A stretch of DNA of 64,000 nt from Sulfurimonas denitrificans DSM 1251 (GCF_000012965.1 NC_007575.1:930001-994000); one strand, 5' to 3'; counted from the first letter of the stretch, positions 1 to 8,979 are shown. Program-made: numbers and translations. Notes: a model not told the origin generated them from the letters alone.

Positions 1-851
1 TGGGCTTTTTATCAGCACTTATCGTTGGACCTTGCGTTGCTGCTCCTCTTGCAGGTGCGTTGGTTTATATTGGGCAAACAGGCGATGCGCTACTTGGTGG
101 TGCGGCTCTTTTTGCTATGAGTATCGGGATGGGACTTCCACTTATCTTAGTTGGTGTGAGCGCTGGTAAGTTTATGCCTCGCCCTGGCGCATGGATGACT
201 ATGGTTAGCGCTGTATTTGGTGTTATGATGCTTGGTGTTGCTATTTGGATGCTTGAGCGTGTTGTAGATGAGAGTATAATCGCACTTCTTAGTGTAATGC
301 TTGGAATTGGTTTTGCTACCTATTTTGGAGCTTTTGACAAAGAAGCACATGTATTTAGAAGAACTATCTCTATCCTTGTTTTTATCTATTCAGTATCTCT
401 GTTTGTTGGCTTAATGGCAGGAGCTGTAAATATGCAAAAGCCCTTAGAGTTTTTAAAATCTTCTTCTAATGGTAGCGCTCAAAGCGTTAAATCTGCACAT
501 TTAGATTTTAAAAATGTAACCACTATCTCTGAGTTAGATTTACTCTTAAATAAAAATATTGGTAAAAAGATTATTCTTGATTTTAGTGCCGAGTGGTGCG
601 CTGTTTGTAAAGAGCTAGATAAAAAAACATTCTCAGATGAAGCGGTTAAAGCAAAGATGAGTGAGTTTGTACTTATCCGCGCTGATGTTACACAAAATAG
701 TGATGAACAAAAAGCGCTAAGTAAAAAATATGGTGTTTTTGGTCCACCTGTAATCATCTTTTTTGATAAAGAATCAAACGTAATAAGCTCAAAAACAGTA
801 GTTGGTTTTATAGAAGCCGATAAGTTTTTACAACATTTAAATAACATCTAA
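1..851 (+). CDS. dsbD: DsbD, thiol:disulfide interchange protein, 3' part
   Basis: The reading frame is open from base 3, so the gene starts outside the window. The visible part has hydrophobic membrane helices, beginning with the conserved stretch LIVGPCVAAPLAGAL that holds one of the redox cysteines of the DsbD transmembrane core. It then has a C-terminal periplasmic thioredoxin-like domain with the active-site motif AEWCAVCKELDK around bases 585-625. DsbD carries electrons from cytoplasmic thioredoxin across the inner membrane to periplasmic thiol proteins, including those that keep apocytochrome c reduced. That fits the cytochrome c assembly gene (ccsBA) elsewhere in this window. The N-terminal domain cannot be assessed. 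A possible promoter for the next unit lies just after the stop codon. Confidence 0.9.
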   Translation, partial: GFLSALIVGPCVAAPLAGALVYIGQTGDALLGGAALFAMSIGMGLPLILVGVSAGKFMPRPGAWMTMVSAVFGVMMLGVAIWMLERVVDESIIALLSVMLGIGFATYFGAFDKEAHVFRRTISILVFIYSVSLFVGLMAGAVNMQKPLEFLKSSSNGSAQSVKSAHLDFKNVTTISELDLLLNKNIGKKIILDFSAEWCAVCKELDKKTFSDEAVKAKMSEFVLIRADVTQNSDEQKALSKKYGVFGPPVIIFFDKESNVISSKTVVGFIEADKFLQHLNNI

Positions 852-857
852 AAATAA

Positions 858-872
858 AATATGTGCTAGAAT
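858..872 (+). promoter_or_regulatory. Putative extended -10 promoter for the metE leader
   Basis: TGTGCTAGAAT (862-872) is a good extended -10 element (TGn then TAGAAT at 867-872). It has AT-rich sequence upstream and no obvious -35 box, as is usual in Campylobacterota. It would start a transcript near 880, giving metE a leader of roughly 280 bases that includes the small ORF at 901-1092. This is inferred from motif and position only. Confidence 0.45.
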
Positions 873-900
873 TACCAAAAAATTATGAAAAGGAAGAGAT

Positions 901-1092
901 ATGAAGCAAGTTGAAAATGTTTGTGACCTTAAAGTGTTAAAACTTTCTTTACTCTCTAAGCCTTGTTATTGCAATATATTTTTTGCTTTAAAAACAAGAC
1001 TCTCTCTTTTGATAAATCATTTTATCCCTCGTTGCCCATACTACACAACTTACTTTGCGTTTAGACGCACTGGCGTACATCCCCCGCTTTAA
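901..1092 (+). CDS. Small ORF in the metE leader (63 aa), possible leader peptide
   Basis: This 63-residue reading frame has a good ribosome binding site (AGGAAGAG at 891-898) and lies behind a putative extended -10 promoter. It fills most of the 306-base gap between dsbD and metE and ends 65 bases before the metE start. The peptide is hydrophobic to basic, has four cysteines (VCD, PCYC, RCP) and only its initiator methionine, so it does not look like a Met-codon attenuator. It matches no family I recognise. A short perfect hairpin (TGCGT-TTAG-ACGCA, 1056-1069) sits near its 3' end and a run of eight T lies just beyond it. It could be a translated regulatory leader, or the region could be an untranslated RNA element in which this frame is chance. 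Confidence 0.35.
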   Translation: MKQVENVCDLKVLKLSLLSKPCYCNIFFALKTRLSLLINHFIPRCPYYTTYFAFRRTGVHPPL

Positions 1093-1157
1093 ATATCTTT
1101 TTTTTCAAAATCATCATAAAAAACAAAATAAAAAAATAGTAGTACAAGGATATTTAC

Positions 1158-3437
1158 ATGTCAAAAAATTACATAGTTGGTTTTCCAAGAATTGGGGAGC
1201 AAAGAGAGTTAAAAAAGGTTTTAGAAGAGTTTTGGGCTAAAAAATGCTCATTTGAAGATGTACAAACAGTAGCAAAAGAGCTAAAAAAGAGACACTGGGA
1301 GTATCAAAGAGATGCTGGAATTGAGTTTATAAGTTCAAACGATTTTTCTCTCTATGACAATATGCTCGACACCTCTGTTATGTTAGGTGCGATTCCAAAA
1401 AAATTTAAAAACTTAAAAAATGAAGAGCTTTATTTTGCAATGGCAAGAGGCAATGCTTCAAGCGTAGCTATGGAGATGACAAAGTGGTTTAACACAAACT
1501 ACCACTACATAGTTCCAGAGCTTGAGCCAAGTGATAGTTATAAACTTGATGCCTCAAAGATTGTAAATGAGTACAATGAAGCAAAAAGCTTAGGCATAAA
1601 AACAAAGATAAATATCATCGGACCTATAACATATCTTGGGCTTAGTAAAAGAGCAGATGGTGGCGACACTTATGAGCTTTGGGGCAAAATAGTCCCGATT
1701 TATGAGGAGCTTGTTAAAACTATAGCTACTCTTGATGATGAGATTACTATTCAGATAGATGAGCCTATCTTTGTAAAAGAGCCAAACACAAAAGTGCTTA
1801 GTCTTATAAAACCTACTTACGATAGACTTTGCGCAGTTTCACCAAACATAAAAATTGCGGTTGTTACATATTTTGAGCACTCAAACGAAGCGACAAAAGT
1901 TTTAGTTCATACGCCTATCTGGGCACTAGGGCTTGATTTTTTATATGGAGATGAAAATCTAAACTCACTTGAAATTATCGCTTCAAGTGGTAAAAAGGTT
2001 ATAGCTGGAGTGGTTGATGGAAGAAATATTTGGAGATGTGATATAGCAAAAACCATTGCACTTTTACAAAATATCTCAAAAATTGTAAAAAAAGAGAATA
2101 TTTTGCTTAGCTCATCTTGTTCGCTTCTTCACACACCTTTTACTCTAAAGTATGAAGATAAAATGGATAAAGATATAAAAGAGTGGTTAAGCTTTGCTCT
2201 TGAAAAACTCTCTGAAATTTCACTTATCTCAAAAATATTTTTTGATGGTGAGGGTAGCATAAACGAGAGAGAAAAAGAAGCTTTGATAAATAATGAAGAG
2301 GCAAACAAAAGTAGAAAAAACTCGCCTCTTATTCATGATAGAGCTGTGCAAGAGAGAGTGCAAAATCATACTAAATTTCAAAGAGATGGTATATCTAGCG
2401 AAAGAATTGCACTTCAAAGAGAGATTTTTGGATATAAAGATTTAGTCACAACGACTATAGGCTCGTTTCCTCAAACGCCTGAACTTAGACGTACGAGAAG
2501 TGATTTTAAAAACTCTCTTATCTCAAGGGATGAGTATGAAAAAGAGATAAAAAAATATATAGATGAGTGTGTGCTGTTTCAAGAAGAGTGCGGACTTGAA
2601 GTTTTAGTTCACGGTGAGCCAGAGAGAAACGATATGGTTGAGTATTTTGGTGAGCAGTTAAGTGGATACGGATTTACACAAAACGGCTGGGTTCAAAGCT
2701 ATGGAAGCAGATGCGTGAAACCGCCCTTTATCTATGGAGATATTAGCAGACCTAAGCCTATGACTGTGGATTGGACAACTTATGCGCAAAGCAAAACAGA
2801 GCGTATCATGAAGGGAATGTTAACTGGACCTGTGACTATACTTAACTGGTCATTTGTGCGAGATGATATGCCAAGAGGAGAAGTTTCAAAGCAGATAGCT
2901 GTTGCTCTTAGTGATGAGATAGATGATTTGCAAAGAGCAGGTATAAAAATCATACAGGTTGATGAAGCGGCATTTAAAGAGGGGTATCCGCTAAGAAATG
3001 AGAAGATAAAAATATATGAAGCGTGGGCAACAAGAGACTTTAAGATAGCCGTTGGCAGTGCAAAAAAGGAGACGCAAATCCATACTCACATGTGCTATAG
3101 CGAGTTTAACGATATCATAAATACCATAGAAGATATGGATGCAGATGTAATAACAATAGAGACTGCAAGAAGTGGTAATGAGTTGCTTAAAATCTTTAAA
3201 AAAGTAGGATATACAAAAGAGGTAGGTCCAGGAGTTTATGATATACACAGCCCAAGAATCCCAAGTGTAGAGGAGATTGTGTCACAAATAGAACTTCTGC
3301 TTGAGGTTTTGCCAAAAGAACAACTTTGGATAAATCCTGATTGTGGATTAAAAACAAGAAAATGGGAAGAGGTAAAACCAAGTTTAAAAAATATGGTTGA
3401 AGCTGTTAGTATCATAAGAAAAAAGTTAAGCGTTTAA
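1158..3437 (+). CDS. metE: Cobalamin-independent methionine synthase MetE
   Basis: MetE transfers a methyl group from 5-methyltetrahydropteroyl-triglutamate to homocysteine, the last step of methionine synthesis, in the cytoplasm and without vitamin B12. The protein is 759 residues, the normal length. It starts with the typical NYIVGFPRIGEQRELK and has both (beta/alpha)8 halves. The zinc ligands are visible as HTHMC near residue 640 and NPDCGLKTR near residue 729. The start is the ATG preceded by AAGGAT. It is alone downstream of a roughly 280-base leader and ends at a strong bidirectional hairpin shared with the opposing lipid A operon. The leader suggests 5' UTR control, but I recognise no known riboswitch (no B12 box, no SAM-I core). 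Confidence 0.97.
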   Translation: MSKNYIVGFPRIGEQRELKKVLEEFWAKKCSFEDVQTVAKELKKRHWEYQRDAGIEFISSNDFSLYDNMLDTSVMLGAIPKKFKNLKNEELYFAMARGNASSVAMEMTKWFNTNYHYIVPELEPSDSYKLDASKIVNEYNEAKSLGIKTKINIIGPITYLGLSKRADGGDTYELWGKIVPIYEELVKTIATLDDEITIQIDEPIFVKEPNTKVLSLIKPTYDRLCAVSPNIKIAVVTYFEHSNEATKVLVHTPIWALGLDFLYGDENLNSLEIIASSGKKVIAGVVDGRNIWRCDIAKTIALLQNISKIVKKENILLSSSCSLLHTPFTLKYEDKMDKDIKEWLSFALEKLSEISLISKIFFDGEGSINEREKEALINNEEANKSRKNSPLIHDRAVQERVQNHTKFQRDGISSERIALQREIFGYKDLVTTTIGSFPQTPELRRTRSDFKNSLISRDEYEKEIKKYIDECVLFQEECGLEVLVHGEPERNDMVEYFGEQLSGYGFTQNGWVQSYGSRCVKPPFIYGDISRPKPMTVDWTTYAQSKTERIMKGMLTGPVTILNWSFVRDDMPRGEVSKQIAVALSDEIDDLQRAGIKIIQVDEAAFKEGYPLRNEKIKIYEAWATRDFKIAVGSAKKETQIHTHMCYSEFNDIINTIEDMDADVITIETARSGNELLKIFKKVGYTKEVGPGVYDIHSPRIPSVEEIVSQIELLLEVLPKEQLWINPDCGLKTRKWEEVKPSLKNMVEAVSIIRKKLSV

Positions 3438-3449
3438 CTTTAAAAAAAG

Positions 3450-3478
3450 AGTCTCTTTGTAAAAAAAGCAAAGAGACT
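3450..3478. terminator. Bidirectional terminator between metE and the lipid A operon
   Basis: A perfect 10-bp stem (AGTCTCTTTG / CAAAGAGACT) encloses a 9-base A-rich loop. It is flanked by an A-run on the left and a short T-run on the right, so it can act as an intrinsic terminator for metE on the plus strand and for the lpxA-like gene on the minus strand. It lies between the two convergent stop codons. Confidence 0.8.
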
Positions 3479-3483
3479 TTTAT

Positions 3484-4236
3484 CTATTTTATATTGCTAG
3501 AAGCCACAAAAGAGGCTAGTTTTTTGATAAATTCATTAGGATTAGTGTCAGCTATCTCTTGGGCTAGAATTTTATCTGCTCCATCACCGAGTATCTTTTT
3601 AAACACGGCTTTAATATCTTCTATATCGCCTCTGTTTTCAAGTCTGCGTCTAAGACCTATTGCGTTTAAGCCTTTTATAGTGGCTTTGTTGCCCTCAACT
3701 AGCATGAATGGTGGAATATCACTATCTACAACAGATGCACCGCCAATCATAACTCCTGTTCCTATTGTGTTGTTTGCTTCTATCACGCTAAATCCGCCAA
3801 GAATAACTCTATCTTGACATTTCACGTTTTCATAAAGTCTTACCGCATTTGTTACGATACAAAAATCACCAAGCTCTACTCCGCTAAAAACCTGAACATA
3901 GCCCATCAAAAAGTTATTTGCACCGATAATGATTTTTTTGTTGCTTCCATCTTCGCTCTCTTGAGCGCCTATTTGTGTAAACTCTCTGATATGAGTTTTT
4001 TCACCTATTTTGATATCTGAAATATCGCTTCCAATAGTTGAAAAACTGAAAATTTTTACACCCTCATCAACCTCTAGTTTTCCTCTTAATATAATGTTTG
4101 ATTGTAAGATGACACCATCTTTAAGCTCTACATTTTTGCCTATATGACAAAATGGACCTATGATTACGTTAGAAGCTATTTTTGCACCATTTTCAATGAT
4201 AACGCTAGAGTGTATGTTATTTTGGTTTTGTGACAT
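3484..4236 (-). CDS. LpxA-like left-handed beta-helix protein lacking the catalytic histidines
   Basis: This 250-residue hexapeptide-repeat protein has the LpxA layout: repeated [IV]-x-x-x-x coils from residue 8 to about 170, the signature VEGNKATIKGLNAIGLRRR and a helical C-terminus. True LpxA O-acylates (or N-acylates) UDP-GlcNAc(3N) with a hydroxyacyl-ACP as the first step of lipid A synthesis. Aligned by eye with E. coli LpxA, the general base His125 is Ser118 here, His122 is Gln115, Asp126 is Gly119, His144 is Asn137 and His160 is Glu153. It is therefore either an inactive paralogue or an acyltransferase with altered chemistry. It is the last gene of the lpxB-gnnB-gnnA-lpxA-like operon and overlaps gnnA by one base (TAATG). 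A canonical lpxA probably exists elsewhere. Confidence 0.8.
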   Translation of the reverse strand: MSQNQNNIHSSVIIENGAKIASNVIIGPFCHIGKNVELKDGVILQSNIILRGKLEVDEGVKIFSFSTIGSDISDIKIGEKTHIREFTQIGAQESEDGSNKKIIIGANNFLMGYVQVFSGVELGDFCIVTNAVRLYENVKCQDRVILGGFSVIEANNTIGTGVMIGGASVVDSDIPPFMLVEGNKATIKGLNAIGLRRRLENRGDIEDIKAVFKKILGDGADKILAQEIADTNPNEFIKKLASFVASSNIK

Positions 4237-5144
4237 TATTTGCTCGCAATTTCTAATGTAATTATGCTATCTTCAATTGAGGCTAAAGAGCCTCTGTCTC
4301 CACTCTCTAAGTAGTTTATAAACGCTTCAAGCTCATCACTAAGAGCATTGCTTCTATTTACAAAACAGCTTTTAGTTATATGTGAAGATGGATTTATATT
4401 TACACGCTCAGTGAGTGTTTGTGATAGTAAATCAGCTTCAAAAAACTTGATTTTACTATGTTCATCAACTCTACATGTAACACTTATGGCTCTTTTTCTG
4501 TACGGTGTAAGCCAATTTGTGGATATGTCTCCGATGATATTTCCATCTAGTTCAAACGCTAAGATGGCATTGTCTTCATGAGTTTTATGAATTTTTTGAG
4601 ATTTAAAAACAGCACTTTTTACTATCTCTTTTTTTGTGATAAATCTAATCAAATCGCTATCATGAACAGACAAATCCGTCAAAATTCCAACATCAGCAAT
4701 ACGTTCTGGAAAAGAGCCACTTCTAACAATGGAGATAGATAAAATTTCATGCTCTTTTATCTCATTTATAAGAGATTTTACAACAGGATTATATCTCTCA
4801 ATATGTCCTACACAACTTTTTATGCCACTCTTCTTTACTACATGTAGTATCTCTTTTGCATCTGCAACACTAGAAGCTGCTGGCTTTTCTATAAAAATAT
4901 CAACACCACGTAATGCACACTTTAGAGCTGCTTCTTTATGCAGAAATGTTGGTGTTACAATGATGAGAGCATCGGGCTTTATCTCTTCTAACATCAAATC
5001 TAAATCATAGTAAAACGGCTCTTCAAAGTCGCCATTTTTAACAACATCACAAAGAGCAACTATTTTTGTCAAAGGCATCTGCTTTAGCGTGTTGTAGTGG
5101 TTTCTCCCCATTACACCAAGTCCGAGAATTGCAATTTTTCTCAA
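4236..5144 (-). CDS. gnnA: Gfo/Idh/MocA-family dehydrogenase, GnnA-like
   Basis: This 302-residue protein has an N-terminal Rossmann nucleotide-binding motif ([12 protein letters not shown], residues 5-16), the EKPAA motif near residue 91 and the GHIERYNP active-site stretch typical of Gfo/Idh/MocA oxidoreductases. In the known GnnA/GnnB route, GnnA oxidises the 3-OH of UDP-GlcNAc to a 3-keto sugar, which GnnB then aminates to UDP-GlcNAc3N for lipid A with amide-linked acyl chains at position 3. The assignment rests on the order of genes, an LpxA-like gene and lpxB flanking a dehydrogenase/aminotransferase pair, as described in Acidithiobacillus ferrooxidans. It lies 3 bases downstream of gnnB. 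It could instead modify another nucleotide sugar. Confidence 0.8.
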   Translation of the reverse strand: MRKIAILGLGVMGRNHYNTLKQMPLTKIVALCDVVKNGDFEEPFYYDLDLMLEEIKPDALIIVTPTFLHKEAALKCALRGVDIFIEKPAASSVADAKEILHVVKKSGIKSCVGHIERYNPVVKSLINEIKEHEILSISIVRSGSFPERIADVGILTDLSVHDSDLIRFITKKEIVKSAVFKSQKIHKTHEDNAILAFELDGNIIGDISTNWLTPYRKRAISVTCRVDEHSKIKFFEADLLSQTLTERVNINPSSHITKSCFVNRSNALSDELEAFINYLESGDRGSLASIEDSIITLEIASK

Positions 5145-5147
5145 TTA

Positions 5148-6239
5148 TTAACCTTTGATAGCTTGAACAACAAAATCTTGTTCCGTTTCACTTAAAAAAG
5201 CGCTCATAGGAAGTGACATAATCTGCGTAGAGATTAATTCGCTAATAGGAAAATCACCCTCGCCATAGCCTAAATGTTTAAAAGCCTCTTGAAGATGAAG
5301 AGGTACAGGGTAGTGAACAGCAGTTGGAACTCCAAGAGCAGATAATTTTGCAACCATCGCCTCTCTATCTTTTACTCTGATTGAGTATTGCGCATATACG
5401 CTTATGTTTCCCTCTGAGATTTTAGGAGTGATAACATCTGCATCTTCAAGTAAATCACTATATCTGCTGCCTATCTCATCCCTTAGGTTCGCTTCTTCTT
5501 CAAAATGTTTCAGTTTAACATTTAAAATTGCTGCTTGAATTGCATCAAGACGACCGTTTATTCCTATATATTTGTGCTTATATCTCTCATTTTGACCATG
5601 ATTTAATAGCATTCTCATTTTTAAGGCTAATTCATCATCACTTGTAAATATGGCTCCGCCATCGCCATAAGCTCCAAGCGGTTTGGAAGGAAAAAAACTT
5701 GTACATGCGATAGTTGAGAGGTTGCATGATTTTTTATCAAAATATGATGCTCCAAAGCTTTGACAAGCATCTTCGATTACTATTAGGTTATGTCTTTTTG
5801 CAATATCATTGATTTTGTCCATGTCTGCACATTGACCATAAAGTGAAACTGGAATAATTGCTTTTGTTCTATCAGTTATAGCCGCTTCAATTTTTGAAGG
5901 GTCTATATTGTAACTCTCTTCATCAATATCAATAAAAACACTCTTAGCACCCAATAGAGCAATAACTTCAGCAGTTGCGATAAAAGTAAATGGAGTTGTA
6001 ATTATCTCATCGCCATCGCCAATATCAAGAGCCATAAGAGCCAAAAGAAGCGCATCTGTTCCGCTGCTGCAACCAATTGCATGTTTTGCACCAGTATAAG
6101 CTGCTAAATTTTTCTCTAATTTGTCTAATTTTTCTCCGCCGATAAACTGCGCTGAATTAAAGACTTCCATAACTTCACTGTTTATCTCTGTCTCGTATTT
6201 TTTGTATTGTGCTTGTAGGTCTATAAAGTTTATTTTCAT
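5148..6239 (-). CDS. gnnB: DegT/DnrJ/EryC1-type aminotransferase, GnnB-like
   Basis: This 363-residue PLP-dependent sugar aminotransferase has the phosphate-binding stretch GCSSGTDALLLAL (56-68), the conserved IEDACQSFGA (155-164) and the PLP lysine K186 in SFFPSKPLGAYGDGGA. GnnB transfers an amino group, from glutamate in the known enzymes, to UDP-3-keto-GlcNAc to give UDP-GlcNAc3N. Its position between lpxB and the GnnA-like dehydrogenase supports the lipid A role. The length and motifs are intact. Confidence 0.83.
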   Translation of the reverse strand: MKINFIDLQAQYKKYETEINSEVMEVFNSAQFIGGEKLDKLEKNLAAYTGAKHAIGCSSGTDALLLALMALDIGDGDEIITTPFTFIATAEVIALLGAKSVFIDIDEESYNIDPSKIEAAITDRTKAIIPVSLYGQCADMDKINDIAKRHNLIVIEDACQSFGASYFDKKSCNLSTIACTSFFPSKPLGAYGDGGAIFTSDDELALKMRMLLNHGQNERYKHKYIGINGRLDAIQAAILNVKLKHFEEEANLRDEIGSRYSDLLEDADVITPKISEGNISVYAQYSIRVKDREAMVAKLSALGVPTAVHYPVPLHLQEAFKHLGYGEGDFPISELISTQIMSLPMSAFLSETEQDFVVQAIKG

Positions 6240-6269
6240 TTAGTTTTTTATCCTAATAATTAAATCTAT

Positions 6270-7316
6270 TTAAGATTTTTCGACGATTTTCGCAACTGTT
6301 TTTGAACTGCCATGTTTCAAATAACCTCTGAGAGATTTTGAATCACTCAAAAATTTCTCTCTATCATACTCATTGTACGATTTTAATAGATTCTCTAGCG
6401 TTACATCTTTTTGTATAAATTCAGGGTGAAGCACTCCGTCTTTAAACTTTGAAAACATAATATTTGCAAGCCCGATATGCTCTAACTTAACAAGTCTGCT
6501 TGCAATAAAATAATCAAGCCCCTTAGCAATAAATGTCAAGATAAAAGGCGTACCAATAAGTGATGCTTCCAACGTTGCCGTTCCGCTACATATAAAAGCA
6601 AAATCAGCTTCAAGGAGCGTCTCATGCGTCTCGTAAGCTATTTTAAAACCTGCAAGATTACCATAAACTTCTTTTATATCTTCTTTAGAAAAGTGTTTTG
6701 GAATAATGATAATTGACTCTGCATCAAGTTTTTTTTGAAGTTCTCTAAAGATAGGAAGAAGCTTTTTTATCTCTGCTTTTCTGCTCCCAGGCATAAAGAC
6801 TATTTTTTTTACTTCTTCTCTTAGAGTCTCTTTGAACTCACATATCTGATCAAGTAGCGGATGTCCAACATAAGTAATTGGCGCAGTTTTAGAGTAGTAA
6901 TCTTTTTCAAATGGTAAGATAGAAGCAAGATGGTCTATGGTTTTTTCTAAGATAGGAATCCGCTTTTTTTTCCAAGCCCACGCTTGAGGCAAGATATAGT
7001 AGATTATCTCTTTGTTGGGGTATTTTTTTTTGATTTTTTTAGCAAGTGGGAGATTAAACCCTGAAGAGTCTATCAGCAAAACTTTATCAACATCTTTAGC
7101 TAAATTAAGCATCTCATTATTTAGTTTTATAAAAAAGAAGAGCTTCTTTATTGCATCTACAAATCCCATGATTGCTAGTGCTCTTAAATCAACTATGCTC
7201 TCGCCCAAATCTCTATCAAAAATCCCGATAAACTCTACATCACTGCTTAACTCTTTTTTTAGAGATTTTAGATGAATATTTGCGGAGTGTTCAAGCGCAC
7301 TTACTAAAATCTTCAT
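6270..7316 (-). CDS. lpxB: Lipid-A-disaccharide synthase LpxB
   Basis: LpxB is a GT19 glycosyltransferase at the inner face of the cytoplasmic membrane. It condenses UDP-diacylglucosamine with lipid X to form the tetraacyl disaccharide of lipid A. The 348-residue protein has the family start MKILVSALEHSANIH, the YYILPQAWAWKKKRI stretch, the FMPGSRKAEI donor-binding motif near residue 175 and CSGTATLEASLIGTPFIL near residue 243. Its start overlaps the stop of the upstream cytochrome gene by 4 bases (ATGA), so the two are probably co-transcribed. It heads the lpxB-gnnB-gnnA-lpxA-like run. Confidence 0.95.
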   Translation of the reverse strand: MKILVSALEHSANIHLKSLKKELSSDVEFIGIFDRDLGESIVDLRALAIMGFVDAIKKLFFFIKLNNEMLNLAKDVDKVLLIDSSGFNLPLAKKIKKKYPNKEIIYYILPQAWAWKKKRIPILEKTIDHLASILPFEKDYYSKTAPITYVGHPLLDQICEFKETLREEVKKIVFMPGSRKAEIKKLLPIFRELQKKLDAESIIIIPKHFSKEDIKEVYGNLAGFKIAYETHETLLEADFAFICSGTATLEASLIGTPFILTFIAKGLDYFIASRLVKLEHIGLANIMFSKFKDGVLHPEFIQKDVTLENLLKSYNEYDREKFLSDSKSLRGYLKHGSSKTVAKIVEKS

Positions 7317-7675
7317 GAGCCACCATCTCCCTCTCTATAAAACTTGTCATCGTACTTTTTTTTACTCTCTTCTTTAACGAACTCATACATATACGTTGTA
7401 AGATTTTCTATATCTTCATCGCTTAAATTCAGAGCAAAAGGAATCATCATATCTTGTTGCTGATTTTCAGATATTTTTGAGCGAAATCTCTTTAGTTTGT
7501 ATGACATGTAGCCTTTTGCACGGTTGGCGAGATATGGATAGTTGTGCATCCCCTCCAAATCTCTTCCATGGCAACTAAAACACCCATTTTTTAGATATAC
7601 ATTTTTTCCTAGCTCGTATGGCGTTGAAGCTTTTGTAAACGAGATAAGGAATAGAAGAAAAAATAAAAAACGCAA
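7313..7675 (-). CDS. Small periplasmic c-type cytochrome (monoheme, class I-like)
   Basis: This 120-residue protein has a signal peptide (MRFLFFLLFLISFTKAS) and one heme-attachment motif, CFSCHGRDLEG, near residue 32. It also has a mid-protein Met candidate for the sixth heme ligand (DMMIPFALNLSDEDIENLT) and a final helix of the cytochrome c fold. It would be exported, loaded with heme by the CcsBA system (20861-23986) and act in periplasmic electron transfer; its partner is unknown. The gene sits 4 bases into the start of lpxB. The upstream gene is divergent, so the promoter must lie within 7676-7743. Confidence 0.85.
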   Translation of the reverse strand: MRFLFFLLFLISFTKASTPYELGKNVYLKNGCFSCHGRDLEGMHNYPYLANRAKGYMSYKLKRFRSKISENQQQDMMIPFALNLSDEDIENLTTYMYEFVKEESKKKYDDKFYREGDGGS

Positions 7676-7743
7676 TTCTAAGCCTTTGTTGTTTATAATT
7701 TTAGCATTATACCAAATCCATTTTTTTAAAGAGGGCAGTGTTT

Positions 7744-8943
7744 ATGATTTTCAAGAGTGCAACTATATGCGAGGCTAACGGCGAGAGAGTCTGTGATGTA
7801 AGAGTAGAAGATGGGATTATTGCAGAGATTGGCACAGATATAAAAGGCGAAAATATAGTAGATGCAAAAGGCTGCTATCTTCTACCGCTTTTGGTTGATA
7901 TAAATATAAAAACACCAGATTCTAATCTAAATGCTAAAAATATAAAAATAGTCTCAACCGAAGCATTAGCTGGTGGAATAGGGCATATTGTACTAAATCC
8001 AGATTCTACTCCTGCAATTGACAATGAGATAGTTTTAGAGTTTGCCCAAAATGGACTCCATGAGCTACGTGGTGCAAAAGTTGATTTGATGATTAACACA
8101 CTAAAAGAGGATACAACACTTAGCAATATTGCAATTTTACTAAAACGTGGAGCCATCTCGCCTTATATGAGTACAATTGCAAAAAATGATGTAGCTATAA
8201 AGATAGCACAGTATGCTCAAATGTATGGAGTAACTATCTTTTGTAAAGCCGAAGATAACTCGCTAATCTCAAGCGGAGTTATGCTAGATGGCGATGTTAG
8301 CTCTAAGTTAGGTCTTGCTGGAATTCCTGATTTGAGTGAAGTGTTACATGTATCTCGTATGATTGAGATTGCAAGACACTTTAAGATAAAGATACTTTTC
8401 AAAGCTATAGCTTCTCCACGCTCAATATATCTTATAAACAAAGCAAAATCTGAGGGTGTAAACGTTACATGTGAAGTCTCTATTCATCATATTTTAAACT
8501 CTGATGAGTCTTGTAAAGGCTTTAACACTACAGCAAAACTAAATCCGCCACTAGCTTCAAAAACAGATATGTTACTTCTTCAAGAAGCACTTAAAAACTC
8601 TCAAATTGACATACTGACAACACTTCATCAACCAAGCTCTCCGCTAAGAAAAGAGGTCGCTTTTTATGACGCTGCTTACGGGTGCGATGGGCTTTTACAT
8701 GCTATGAGTCTTTACTATACCAAGCTTGTAAAGAGTAAGATGATAACAATGAGCAGACTACTAGAGTTGTGTGTGATAAATCCTCTCCAAGCGATAGGGC
8801 AAGATGGCTCAGAGATAAAGGTTGGAGCAAAGGCCTCTTTTATGCTTTTTGACCCAAATAAAAAGGTAATTATAGATGAAAAACTCTCTCTATATAATGG
8901 CGAGGAACTTTATGGAGAAATTAGAGAAGTTTTTAACGACTAA
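7744..8943 (+). CDS. Dihydroorotase-like protein without metal ligands (PyrC' type)
   Basis: This is a 400-residue protein of the amidohydrolase/dihydroorotase fold, using the ATG at 7744 behind GAGGG rather than the GTG six bases earlier. The family hallmark at the end of the first beta strand, DxHxH, is DINIK here (residues 52-56), so the two zinc-binding histidines are gone. The later HxxR-type and Asp ligands are also not obvious. The C-terminal PLQAIG, KVGAKASFMLFDP stretch is well preserved. Known relatives are inactive PyrC' subunits that assemble with aspartate transcarbamoylase (PyrB) and are needed for its structure rather than for catalysis. I infer that role; pyrB is not in this window. 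A catalytic pyrC should exist elsewhere. Confidence 0.8.
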   Translation: MIFKSATICEANGERVCDVRVEDGIIAEIGTDIKGENIVDAKGCYLLPLLVDINIKTPDSNLNAKNIKIVSTEALAGGIGHIVLNPDSTPAIDNEIVLEFAQNGLHELRGAKVDLMINTLKEDTTLSNIAILLKRGAISPYMSTIAKNDVAIKIAQYAQMYGVTIFCKAEDNSLISSGVMLDGDVSSKLGLAGIPDLSEVLHVSRMIEIARHFKIKILFKAIASPRSIYLINKAKSEGVNVTCEVSIHHILNSDESCKGFNTTAKLNPPLASKTDMLLLQEALKNSQIDILTTLHQPSSPLRKEVAFYDAAYGCDGLLHAMSLYYTKLVKSKMITMSRLLELCVINPLQAIGQDGSEIKVGAKASFMLFDPNKKVIIDEKLSLYNGEELYGEIREVFND

Positions 8944-8979
8944 TATGATAATATTCCAAAAAAAATACAAGGAAATAAA

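Noticed and set aside
1055-1240. Plus-strand frame overlapping the metE start
   Set aside because: It runs out of frame into metE, which has clear family homology and its own ribosome binding site.
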